From Selenomonas sp. (lineage in GTDB: Bacteria; Bacillota_C; Negativicutes; Selenomonadales; Selenomonadaceae), in the NCBI RefSeq assembly GCF_024693525.1, contig NZ_JAILKR010000042.1, positions 1 through 12,185 on the forward strand: DNA of 12,185 nt, written 5' to 3'. This document shows positions 1-6,976 of this stretch, one piece after another. Every line of letters begins with the position of its first letter. The stretch's first letter is position 1. Below the pieces are notes generated by a model that was not told the DNA's origin, did not search any database, and saw only the letters and a program-made list of their open reading frames with translations. A program made the translations under genes and the position numbers.

Positions 1-50
1 TTGCGAACGGCCCATTTTAGCGGAAACAGAAAAAGCACTACCCCGTGAAC

Positions 51-140
51 CCCGCGCTTCGTAATAGCGGGATTCCATACGGACGCATACACCTCATCCG
101 AGCGCTTCGCGCCCACCTTCCCCTCGGTAAGGGGAAGGCT
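51..140. repeat. Hairpin-rich extragenic repeat
   Basis: There is no credible ORF at 1-220. Three short inverted repeats follow one another: CCCGC/GCGGG (51-55 with 67-71), GCGC-TTC-GCGC (102-112), and a perfect 9-bp stem CCTTCCCCT/AGGGGAAGG (116-124 with 130-138, 5-nt loop). From memory, the ordering 'CTTCCCC-loop-GGGGAAGG, then GATGAGG' on the minus strand resembles dispersed extragenic repeats of gut Firmicutes. The minus-strand start of the element (167 down to 135) is shared with a sequence at 11998-12026. Confidence 0.5.
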
Positions 141-184
141 AGAACTAACCCGTCAAACTGCAATTTTTCATATATCTAAGTAAC

Positions 185-209
185 AAAAAAGCGCCGCATA
201 TGCGACGCT
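185..209 (-). terminator. Intrinsic terminator of the tRNA operon
   Basis: On the minus strand, about 11 nt after the CCA end of the tRNA-Tyr gene, an AGCG-T-CGCA/TGCG-G-CGCT hairpin (190-209, one internal mismatch, very small loop) is followed directly by six T residues (185-190). Position and shape fit a Rho-independent terminator ending the five-tRNA transcript. Confidence 0.75.
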
Positions 210-220
210 ATCATTTCAGG

Positions 221-306
221 TGGTGGGCAGGGATGGATTCGAACCATCGTAATCCGAAGATGACAGATTTACAGTCTGTTCCCTTTAACCACTCGGGCAC
301 CTACCC
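221..306 (-). tRNA. tRNA-Tyr (GTA)
   Basis: The minus strand folds as a class II tRNA: acceptor GGGTAGG/CCTGCCC (with one G-U), discriminator A, encoded CCA at 221-223, a T arm with GGTTCGAATCC, and a long variable arm of the kind bacterial tRNA-Tyr has. The anticodon loop CTGTAAA gives anticodon GTA, which reads TAC/TAT. It is the last gene of the tRNA operon, followed by a terminator at 185-209. Confidence 0.95.
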
Positions 307-310
307 ACAA

Positions 311-388
311 TGGTGACCCAGGAGGGACTCGAACCCCCGACCCTTTGATTCGTAGTCAAATACTCTAATCCAGCTGAGCTACTGAGTC
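311..388 (-). tRNA. tRNA-Arg (ACG)
   Basis: The minus strand has acceptor GACTCAG/CTGGGTC, a D stem beginning TAGCTCAGCTGG, anticodon stem TTTGA/TCAAA around loop CTACGAA (anticodon ACG), T arm GGGGGTTCGAGTCCC, discriminator A and an encoded CCA (311-313). The A34 is presumably deaminated to inosine by TadA, as for bacterial tRNA-Arg(ACG), so it would read CGU/CGC/CGA. Only 4 nt separate it from tRNA-Tyr, consistent with co-transcription. Confidence 0.95.
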
Positions 389-418
389 ATAACATTGGTT
401 AAAATATAAAGTTGGAAT

Positions 419-495
419 TGGTGGGCCCACTTGGACTCGAACCAAGGACCGACCGGTTATGAGCCGGTTGCTCTAACCAACTGAGCTATAGGCCC
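419..495 (-). tRNA. tRNA with CAU anticodon (Ile2 favoured over Met)
   Basis: The minus strand gives acceptor GGGCCTA/TGGGCCC, anticodon stem ACCGG/CCGGT with loop CTCATAA (anticodon CAT), T arm TTGGTTCGAGTCCAA, and encoded CCA at 419-421. The first acceptor base is paired (G1-C72), so it is not initiator tRNA. The C4-G69 and C5-G68 pairs match the known determinants for TilS lysidine modification, and the sequence resembles Bacillus-type tRNA-Ile2 more than elongator Met. Automated annotation often labels such genes tRNA-Met; the sequence alone does not settle it. Confidence 0.85.
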
Positions 496-531
496 ATTGT
501 ATATAGAAGCTTTTCAGCTACTAATCAAGAA

Positions 532-606
532 TGGAGCGGAAAACGAGGCTCGAACTCGCGACCCCCACCTTGGCAAGGTGGTGCTCTACCACTGAGCTAT
601 TTCCGC
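532..606 (-). tRNA. tRNA-Gly (GCC), copy 2 of the operon
   Basis: The minus strand has acceptor GCGGAAA/TTTCCGC, a short D loop (AGCTCAGTGGTAGAGC), anticodon stem around loop TTGCCAA (anticodon GCC), discriminator T as usual for tRNA-Gly, and CCA encoded at 532-534. It is identical over all 75 nt to the gene at 611-685, with only 4 nt (GATA) between them. Confidence 0.96.
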
Positions 607-610
607 GATA

Positions 611-685
611 TGGAGCGGAAAACGAGGCTCGAACTCGCGACCCCCACCTTGGCAAGGTGGTGCTCTACCACTGAGCTATTTCCGC
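611..685 (-). tRNA. tRNA-Gly (GCC), first gene of the operon
   Basis: This 75-nt tRNA-Gly is identical to the copy at 532-606, with the same GCC anticodon and encoded CCA (611-613). It is the promoter-proximal gene of the cluster. About 48 nt of leader separate it from the predicted transcription start near position 733. Confidence 0.96.
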
Positions 686-739
686 ATTCTGTCATCGCTC
701 AACTCAGGACTTTCTGTGTCTCGCTGACTGACAAAATCT

Positions 740-800
740 ATTATAGCCATTCCTCCACACTTTGTCAAATATTTTTTACAAAAAATCGAAAAAAATTTTA
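740..800 (-). promoter_or_regulatory. Strong sigma-70/sigma-A promoter of the tRNA operon with UP-like element
   Basis: On the minus strand a perfect -35 TTGACA (763-768) and a perfect -10 TATAAT (740-745) are separated by exactly 17 nt. The stretch immediately upstream (769-800) is almost pure A and T in runs, as in UP elements of stable-RNA promoters. It directs transcription into the two tRNA-Gly genes. The promoter lies inside the 121-nt gap after the helicase gene, whose stop codon is at 807-809. Confidence 0.9.
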
Positions 801-806
801 TTGCAG

Positions 807-3800
807 TTATTCATCAGCCTCGGCCCGCCACTGAGCCAGGATTTCCTCGGCCCGCTGTCTGACCTCTGCGAGTACCATTTCGCGCCGGTTTCCTGCCAAC
901 TGGCACTCCTCCGGTTCCCCAGTCCCTGGCTCTATTCCCTGGAAAGCCAATTCGGCACCTAAGCAGCGGAATGTTTCCTCAGGATCACGGTACCAATGAC
1001 TTCCGCGAACCCGCAGGAATTTCCAGCCCAAACGTTCAAGGACTGCCTGCTGGCAACGTTCTTCTGCGGCCTGCTGGATGCTGCTCACCCAATGTTCACC
1101 ATCACAATCGATGGCCACCTTCTGGCCCTGGCTCAAGACTACCATATCAATCGTATAGTCACCAACAGCAAAATGCTTCTCCACATGATAGCCACCGCGC
1201 ACCAGTTCACGATACACCACCGCCGCCAGCGAAGACTCCTCCGCTTCGTTCTGCACCACATCCCGGACGGGATTGTTGGCATACTCGATAAGCCCCCGGC
1301 GGATATCCCCCGGTTTCAACTCCTCCACATCCATGGAATGGAAAATCCAGAGCTGGTCCCGCGCACGGCTAGCCGCTACATTGTAGCGCTTGCTGGTACT
1401 GCCATTGTGCCCTTCCGAAAGCAGCCTCAGGGAGCTTCCCTCGTCACAGCTGTCCACCAACGACAGGAATATGATATCCCGCTCATCGCCTTGGAACCGG
1501 GCCGGATTACCACAGAGGAATTGACGCTCTTCCAACACAGTAATCCCCAGGCGCCGAACCGCCATTTCCCGGATGACTTTAGCCTGTTCATCCCCCAACA
1601 TGGAGACAGCCCCAAAGGTTTTGCCCTGGTATTCCGGCTGCTCCAGGCAAGCGGCAAATGCAGCCACAATTTCCTCCGCTTCCCGGTAATTGCGTTTCTG
1701 GCTTCCCTCACGCCAGCCATCGGTCTTCACATCCACCAACGGCATCAAAGGACTGCTGCCAGATTCCCGCAGGGGACGGATGCGCCCATCATAAACCAAT
1801 TGATTGCTGTATCCGATAATCTCCGGTACACAACGGAAATGCTCGGTGAGCATCCGTGCATCAAAATTCATCTGGGCAATGTCATAAAGCGAAGTATCCA
1901 TGGTATACAGCGGCGCATGCTTGATAACACCCTGGATGGATGCCGTCTGCAGGCGGGTAATGTCTTCTGCCGTCACGCCTACAGCCGACGGACTGACCTG
2001 TTTATCATCGCCCACGATGATGACTTTCTTGCCGAAATAGAGCAGCGGCAATGCCGTGATGTCCGCCTGGCTGGCTTCATCGATCAATAGGATATCGAAT
2101 TTCTCACTCTCCGGCTTTAAATTCTGCCATACCCTTGAAAGCGGCATGATCCAGGCGGGAACCGCCGCCTGGGCCTCCAGCATGCATTGACGTGCCTCCC
2201 GGATATGCCGCGCTGCATATTTTCCCTTTCCCCGGCCAATCTTAGCTACCGCCTTGCTCCAGCCAATCAGGCTGGACTGGAGATTGCTCCCCGATACATC
2301 CTTGAGCAAATGGTACCAGGACAACTTTTCCGCCAATTCGGTAGTTGTCTGATGTAGCCGCGCCGTCAAATCGTGAATTTGATGAGAAAGCTCCCGCATA
2401 TCCTCCTGCGGCACATCGTCAAGTTCCTGCTGGAATTGCCGATAAAGCCAAGCCTCCGGCAAATTCTCCGGAGGGACATTGCCGGCAAAACCTTCGGCCT
2501 GCTCACGGATGTACTGTGCCCACAGGGGAGCTGCCACCGCCAACCGGTCCAGCAGCTTCTGACGACGAAGATACATCTCCCTGAGCCTGTCATCAGCAGC
2601 CAATCGCTCATAGGCTTCCGCATAAAGGTCTGCGTCTCCTTCCAGCAGCGCCTTGGCAAACATTCTGGCCACCGTACCATCCGCCGCGGCCACTGCCAGC
2701 CGGGATTTTTCCAGAGGATCTTCTCCCCTGCCCTCTTCTTCACAAAGCACTAAGAGTCTCTGCCAACGAGGGAAATCCTCCTCCAACCAGGACAGCTGCT
2801 CTTGCAGCTTCTGGTGCGGCGTCAAATAACTGCCCCCCTCGTAAATGGCATCAGCGATTACCCCTGCCCGGCGCCAGCAGAGCATCAGTTCATCCCAAAC
2901 CTTCGGATACCAATCCAAAAGCTCCTGTATCTCCTGCCAGCGGGCACTTACCAAGTCATCAATATCATCTTCGTTCTGAGCCAATTCTTCATAGGAAATC
3001 ATGCCGTAGGGCACAAGCAGCTGGGACCATTCGCGGCGCACCAGCTCACGGGCCTGATGCAGGGAAACATACTGCATGGCCAGCTGGCAATCGCTGCGGC
3101 TGGCCAGGGGCTTGCCATCGATACAAAAGCCCTGCTGTACCGCCTTCCAATCACTATGGCGCAGCCGATTCCACAGGGAAAGATGCCCATCGGCATCAAA
3201 GGCTTCGGCCAGCTCCGAAAGCAGCTGAATCAAATCCTTATCCAGCGGACGGTCCAGTTTGTAGTCAAACTCCCGCCCAAAAAACCGCGTCATCGACTGC
3301 TGTTTGAGCTGCTGTACCCTGCCGATATCCCGGCCAAGCATCTCCCAGACCTCACGATGGGCACCGCCCTGCTGGCCTGCCAGCACCGCCTCACGGGCCC
3401 ACTCCTGCCGGAACCTAGAAAAGTCAATGGTATGATACAAGACATTTGTCTCTTGGAGCATGTCCAGGGAAAGCTCCTCCGTCACCCGGCGGCCCTTTCG
3501 CAGGACATGCCCTTCACCATCTAATGCCACTTCGGGAAAGCTTGCCAGCAATTCTGCTTTTTCCTGCTGCCGGGCAACTGCCTGTCCTAAAGCCGCCGCT
3601 GCCTCGGCCGGCGTCAAAAGTTCCGACCGGTCCGGCAAATTCTCGCCAAGTTCCGCCAGCAACGGGGCATCAAAGGCCGCATTTGACGCGTAAAGCTCCA
3701 AAAACTCTGCCTCGGAAAGAGGCAGCGATGCCCCTTCCTCGATTTCCCCTGGAATCAGCCCCGACAGTTTCTCATGGTCATGCAAAAATGCCGCCATACG

Positions 3801-5306
3801 CGAAAGCGACCAGGCTTTTCCCTCCAACAGGAAGTAATCCCGCCTAGCCTCCATGCGCTGAATATTTTCCAGCCGCGTGCGCAATTCTCCCAACTGCCGG
3901 AGCAGCTCCTGGCGTTCAGTGGTCAGCGTTTCTGCCGCCCGATACATTTCCTCCGCCGAAGAACGGGAAAGACGCTCACAAATCCCGCTGACAGAACGCT
4001 CCATATCCTGGCGGGAATCCTCCAGCAGCGACACACAGAGGTCCTGTATGCCGGCCGGCAATTTCTCCTTCAGCACGGACAAGGCCTTTGACGTAGCGCT
4101 GGTCACCAACACGCGCTGTCCCTTGGCCAGGAAATGCCCCAGCAGATTGGCTATCGTATGGGTCTTGCCGGTACCCGGCGGCCCCTGAACCACCACAGCT
4201 GGTGCCTGCTCAATTTTCCGCGCGATTGCCAGCTGTTCAGCGTTCGCCTGTTTCGTGAGCAGAATATCTTCTGCCTCCCCACGGATATCCTCAAGGCTTA
4301 CGGTCATTGGCTCTGACGGCGCCTTGCCATACGCAGGGTCCACGATTTCCAGCAATGCCGTTGGTACTTCGCCATGGGTATCCACATACGCCATCAAACC
4401 GGCGATTGCCCGTTCCAGTCCGGCATTGTGACGGCGCAGAAACATCACCTGGCGGGGATAGACCAGATACCAGTCTGTCGGCAGGATATCAAATCGCTTC
4501 TCCGCAAACCGGCAGTTCGGCGTCAACGCCGGAACTGCCTCCTGCAGGAAGGACACCAGCTCCCCATCCAGCGGATGAAGATCCGCCTCATCCAGCTGGG
4601 CCGAAAACGCCCGGATTCCGTCTCCCTCTATTCCAGGCATATCCTGAAACATATCCCCGTAAAGCTCCGTCGGATAATCTGTATCCAGCAGTTGCATGGT
4701 TCCCTTCTTATCATAATGAAGGCGAACCCGTTTCAATACGATGGGGTGATGGATGGCCGTATCCAGCCCGCTGTAAAACATGCCATCCCCCACCATGAGC
4801 TCCAGCTGTTCCGGCTCCTGGCGGCAGCGGTCATATAATTCATAAAGGGTCATGAACAAAGCCTGGGTACGGCTCTTGACCATCTCTCCTGCCCGCCATA
4901 AGGTACGCCGGCGCTTCCAGTCCTCAAAGGCCGCAATGCGCACCCCGGAATCCACAAAGCGCTCGGTAATCTCCCCCAGCCGTGGGTCCTTGCGCATCCG
5001 TTCTTCCCGGACTTCAATGTCCACCGTCTCAAAATTCCGCCAATCCGGTGTACGCACCCAGCCCACCAAATCAAAGGGCATTTCCGGGCAAGCCGTAAAC
5101 TCTGGCTTCTCCACCTCCAGCAGCACACCCTCATGGCCGTCTTCCCCGGAATTTTTCCAAACATGGATGCGTTTCGGGTCTATCGGCAGCTCATCAAAAA
5201 ACAGCGTCCAGTCCTGCTCCTTGATATTCCGAATCAATTGCTGACGTAAGCTGCATACCTGCCGGATATAATCAAACAATTTCAATACTTTTTTCTGATT
5301 ATCCAT
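807..5306 (-). CDS. Large SF1 helicase with C-terminal REase-like (Vsr/MTES_1575-type) nuclease domain
   Basis: About 1,499 residues. The superfamily 1 (Upf1/DNA2-like, COG1112 style) ATPase motifs are all visible: Walker A GPPGTGKT (~375-382), Walker B LIDEAS (~1074-1079), VGDDKQ (~1098-1103), EHFRC (~1155-1159), FQGDERD (~1271-1277) and motif VI SRAR (~1313-1316). About 690 mostly helical, partly coiled-coil residues lie between Walker A and B. The C terminus (~1357-1455) matches the small restriction-endonuclease-like fold: YTIDMVV, then AIDCDG, then LERLGWKFLRVRG and a WYRDP tail. The usual IE-x-DG appears here as ID-x-DG. Start choice: the ATG at 5306 follows GAGGA; an upstream in-frame GTG at 5327 has no ribosome binding site and would add 7 residues. 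It presumably unwinds or translocates on nucleic acid and cleaves it. Such fusions are often defence-related, but no partner genes are adjacent, so the role is unproven. The window shows no signal peptide or membrane segment. Confidence 0.85.
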   Translation of the reverse strand: MDNQKKVLKLFDYIRQVCSLRQQLIRNIKEQDWTLFFDELPIDPKRIHVWKNSGEDGHEGVLLEVEKPEFTACPEMPFDLVGWVRTPDWRNFETVDIEVREERMRKDPRLGEITERFVDSGVRIAAFEDWKRRRTLWRAGEMVKSRTQALFMTLYELYDRCRQEPEQLELMVGDGMFYSGLDTAIHHPIVLKRVRLHYDKKGTMQLLDTDYPTELYGDMFQDMPGIEGDGIRAFSAQLDEADLHPLDGELVSFLQEAVPALTPNCRFAEKRFDILPTDWYLVYPRQVMFLRRHNAGLERAIAGLMAYVDTHGEVPTALLEIVDPAYGKAPSEPMTVSLEDIRGEAEDILLTKQANAEQLAIARKIEQAPAVVVQGPPGTGKTHTIANLLGHFLAKGQRVLVTSATSKALSVLKEKLPAGIQDLCVSLLEDSRQDMERSVSGICERLSRSSAEEMYRAAETLTTERQELLRQLGELRTRLENIQRMEARRDYFLLEGKAWSLSRMAAFLHDHEKLSGLIPGEIEEGASLPLSEAEFLELYASNAAFDAPLLAELGENLPDRSELLTPAEAAAALGQAVARQQEKAELLASFPEVALDGEGHVLRKGRRVTEELSLDMLQETNVLYHTIDFSRFRQEWAREAVLAGQQGGAHREVWEMLGRDIGRVQQLKQQSMTRFFGREFDYKLDRPLDKDLIQLLSELAEAFDADGHLSLWNRLRHSDWKAVQQGFCIDGKPLASRSDCQLAMQYVSLHQARELVRREWSQLLVPYGMISYEELAQNEDDIDDLVSARWQEIQELLDWYPKVWDELMLCWRRAGVIADAIYEGGSYLTPHQKLQEQLSWLEEDFPRWQRLLVLCEEEGRGEDPLEKSRLAVAAADGTVARMFAKALLEGDADLYAEAYERLAADDRLREMYLRRQKLLDRLAVAAPLWAQYIREQAEGFAGNVPPENLPEAWLYRQFQQELDDVPQEDMRELSHQIHDLTARLHQTTTELAEKLSWYHLLKDVSGSNLQSSLIGWSKAVAKIGRGKGKYAARHIREARQCMLEAQAAVPAWIMPLSRVWQNLKPESEKFDILLIDEASQADITALPLLYFGKKVIIVGDDKQVSPSAVGVTAEDITRLQTASIQGVIKHAPLYTMDTSLYDIAQMNFDARMLTEHFRCVPEIIGYSNQLVYDGRIRPLRESGSSPLMPLVDVKTDGWREGSQKRNYREAEEIVAAFAACLEQPEYQGKTFGAVSMLGDEQAKVIREMAVRRLGITVLEERQFLCGNPARFQGDERDIIFLSLVDSCDEGSSLRLLSEGHNGSTSKRYNVAASRARDQLWIFHSMDVEELKPGDIRRGLIEYANNPVRDVVQNEAEESSLAAVVYRELVRGGYHVEKHFAVGDYTIDMVVLSQGQKVAIDCDGEHWVSSIQQAAEERCQQAVLERLGWKFLRVRGSHWYRDPEETFRCLGAELAFQGIEPGTGEPEECQLAGNRREMVLAEVRQRAEEILAQWRAEADE

Positions 5307-5327
5307 ACATTCCTCGAATTCATCCAC

Positions 5328-5539
5328 TAATCCACATAAAACATATTGTTATCCCCAAAAATCTTTCTTTATCCACACGATTGTGGATAAAAATGTGGAT
5401 AACCTCACGATTTTGTCAATACTCTGCCTCTATTCTACTGATTTTTTTGCTTGAGTGCAATAAAAAAAGCCTCGGCACTAGCCACTAAAGCCAATGCCAA
5501 AGCCCATTGACAGATTTATACACAGGGGGATGTGGATAA
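5328..5539. promoter_or_regulatory. DnaA-box cluster A
   Basis: Within 171 bp are four perfect 9-mers TTATCCACA (5369-5377 on +; 5382-5390, 5394-5402 and 5531-5539 on -) and one TTATACACA fitting TTATNCACA (5516-5524, +). One-mismatch copies occur at 5328-5336 and 5349-5357. The boxes at 5369-5390 form a 9-bp inverted repeat with a 4-bp centre. The group lies directly upstream of the helicase gene. A minus-strand TTGACA (5414-5419) faces it, but the hexamer 17 nt on (ACATTT) is a poor -10 and would overlap a DnaA box. No dnaA, dnaN or rpmH gene is in view, so I call a DnaA-binding or regulatory region rather than the chromosomal origin. Confidence 0.7.
5462..5498 (-). terminator. Possible terminator downstream of the RelA/SpoT-like gene
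   Basis: On the minus strand GGCATTGGC (5490-5498) can pair with GCTAGTGCC (5474-5482) using two G-U pairs, with a 7-nt loop. It is followed after GAGGC by seven T residues (5462-5468). The 5-nt offset between stem and T run and the wobble pairs make it less than ideal, but it lies 42 bases beyond the stop codon in the expected orientation. Confidence 0.5.
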
Positions 5540-6373
5540 TCATGCTGCCTGTCCTGTTTTAACCTCCCAAGTCACCTTATCCGCCCCCGCAGGCATGATG
5601 ACATGGTTGTTGTACACAATGCTCATGCGCACAGCCTCTGCCCGCTCCTCATCCGTAGCCTGAGGACTGCGGCGAATCTCATAGACCTCATGGGACACCT
5701 GCTTTATCGCATAGGATTGGGCCGTATGGAACTGAAGCTCCACTCTTACCCCTTCCGGGCTCATAAGCTGCGCATTGATACCCTGATAGAATTTGCCCCC
5801 CCAGGCGTTGCGGAATTTGAGCACGGTAAATCCCGACTCCTCCAACTGGTGCAATGCCCTTGGGACCTGGGCCGCATAAGACTTTTCATCGACTACCAGC
5901 GTATACCGCAGCACATCACTGATTGCTCCGGCAGCCTTATCCAGACTCTCATGATTTCCTTCTGCATCAGCCAGGATTTTTCCTGACAGGCTGTCCGCAC
6001 GCTTGAAGCGATTTTCCAGCCCTTCCAGATAGGCCCCATCGGTTTCCAGCTGCTGCATGGCAGCCGTGATGCCGTCCTCGGCCTCACGTGCCTTAAGCAA
6101 AAGCTGTGCAGCTAAGACATTTGCCTGTTCGCGGCGTTCCCGGCGCTTTGCCGCAGTCTTCTCCGCGCGCTCATCGCTGTAATCGGCCAGCTCCACCACC
6201 GCAGCTAGGGATTCATCACTGGCTGCCGCTGCATAACCGCGGGAAACATTCACAGGCGCTACTACCGCCATCATCAGCATTACCGTAGCCGTCAGCGTAC
6301 GGGCTGCCCAACCTGCACAAAGCAGTTTACGGGCAGAATATCTCGATAACTTCTGTTTCATGTCGTATTTCAT
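5540..6373 (-). CDS. Exported RelA/SpoT-like domain protein (nucleotide pyrophosphokinase homologue)
   Basis: 277 residues. The start has a strong GGAGG (6381-6385) 7 nt before the ATG. Residues 1-25 are basic, 26-43 hydrophobic, and GYAAAAS (~46-52) looks like a signal peptidase site. A charged helical or coiled stretch follows (~65-120). The C-terminal half has the (p)ppGpp-synthetase-like fold signatures: FKRADSLSGKI (~123-133), SDVLRYTLVVD (~152-162), KFRNAWGGKFYQGIN (~186-200) and VELQFHT (~211-217). Likely catalytic residues D153, R156, Y196 and E212 are present. The DVLRYT form resembles secreted nucleotide 3'-pyrophosphokinases such as the Streptomyces enzyme, rather than housekeeping Rel, and no HD hydrolase, TGS or ACT domain is present. 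Activity would be transfer of pyrophosphate from ATP to a nucleotide 3'-OH, apparently outside the cytoplasm. A 6-bp hairpin (6386-6404) abuts the ribosome binding site. Fold assignment is fairly sure; export and activity are inferred. Confidence 0.75.
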   Translation of the reverse strand: MKYDMKQKLSRYSARKLLCAGWAARTLTATVMLMMAVVAPVNVSRGYAAAASDESLAAVVELADYSDERAEKTAAKRRERREQANVLAAQLLLKAREAEDGITAAMQQLETDGAYLEGLENRFKRADSLSGKILADAEGNHESLDKAAGAISDVLRYTLVVDEKSYAAQVPRALHQLEESGFTVLKFRNAWGGKFYQGINAQLMSPEGVRVELQFHTAQSYAIKQVSHEVYEIRRSPQATDEERAEAVRMSIVYNNHVIMPAGADKVTWEVKTGQAA

Positions 6374-6428
6374 TTTCCTACCTCCAAACCATTAATACTG
6401 GTTTTCTCGGCTTTCTCTTACGACATTC

Positions 6429-6434
6429 ATTATA
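6429..6434 (-). promoter_or_regulatory. Possible -10 element for the RelA/SpoT-like gene
   Basis: A perfect TATAAT lies on the minus strand 55 bases before the ATG at 6373, in an A/T-rich gap. No convincing -35 is found 16-18 nt upstream, so the promoter would be weak or activator-dependent. The nearby AAGAATTCTT palindrome (6440s) could be part of an operator, but nothing else supports that. Confidence 0.4.
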
Positions 6435-6490
6435 TAAAAGAATTCTTGAAACAAACTGGTTGATACTGAAAACTATATGAATCCTCTTCG

Positions 6491-6895
6491 TCATCCCAAT
6501 TGGTCAGCGTAGACATCGCCCAGGATATTCCGAATCTTTTCCTTCGCCTGCCGGCGAACATCCTCGGTGATATAGAGCTGTGCCAATACAATCGCCGCAG
6601 CAATAACCGACGCATCATCCGTATAGCCCATCAGAGGAATAAAATCCGAAATCACATCAATCGGTGAAATCAGGTATCCCAGAGCCCCATAAATTCCCAC
6701 CTTTACTTTCGTCGGGCAATTGGGCTGTTTCGTCACATAATAAAGCTGCAATGCCTGATAAAGAACCTTCACACCAATTTGCGCTGCATTCTTTTTTATC
6801 TTATTCCAAAACCCGTCTTCTGAGAATTTTTTCTCGTATTTTTCCGGGTCGATTTTCTTCAACTCTTCTTCCGAAACATGAATTTTTTCCGCCAT
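6491..6895 (-). CDS. YkvA-family (DUF1232) protein
   Basis: 134 residues, starting at an ATG preceded by AGGAGG (6905-6910) with 9 nt spacing. The DUF1232 core is plain at ~65-105: KVGIYGALGYLISPIDVISD, then FIPLMGYTDD, then a hydrophobic helix. The invariant P-x-D and G-Y-x-D-D features of YkvA proteins are kept. Family members are small, usually membrane-associated proteins of unknown biochemical role. The N-terminal 40 residues are charged and lack a signal peptide. An apparent terminator hairpin for the upstream gene lies only 7 nt before the ribosome binding site, so expression may depend on read-through. No obvious promoter sits between the two. Confidence 0.88.
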   Translation of the reverse strand: MAEKIHVSEEELKKIDPEKYEKKFSEDGFWNKIKKNAAQIGVKVLYQALQLYYVTKQPNCPTKVKVGIYGALGYLISPIDVISDFIPLMGYTDDASVIAAAIVLAQLYITEDVRRQAKEKIRNILGDVYADQLG

Positions 6896-6917
6896 AGGAT
6901 AAAACCTCCTAGCTGAT

Positions 6918-6959
6918 AAAAAAACGATGCCAGGTCCATCGTCGAGGGCTCAGCATCGT
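6918..6959 (-). terminator. Terminator with two alternative 5' arms before the YkvA gene
   Basis: On the minus strand CATCGT (6924-6929) is followed by a run of seven T residues (6918-6924). It can pair with the near arm ACGATG (6937-6942; 6 bp, 7-nt loop), or as GCATCGT with a far arm ACGATGC (6953-6959; 7 bp, 22-nt loop). The hairpin follows the small coiled-coil gene by about 17 nt and ends 7 nt before the YkvA ribosome binding site. Confidence 0.75.
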
Positions 6960-6976
6960 CTTTCGGGAATTTCTTT

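Noticed and set aside
1..220. CRISPR array or mobile-element end from the repeated hairpins
   Set aside because: There are no regularly spaced direct repeats, no terminal inverted repeats flanked by target duplications, and no transposase frame.
996..2090. 364-codon open frame on the plus strand
   Set aside because: It lies wholly antisense to the helicase-nuclease gene, covers its conserved C-terminal helicase motifs, has no ribosome binding site and no recognisable domain.
2802..3524. 240-codon plus-strand frame, and others within 2300-5250
   Set aside because: They are shadows of the single continuous helicase frame; none has a ribosome binding site or domain.
5369..5539. Calling cluster A the chromosomal origin oriC
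   Set aside because: No dnaA, dnaN, rpmH or gyr gene is in the window, and no clear A/T-rich unwinding element of sufficient length is next to the boxes.
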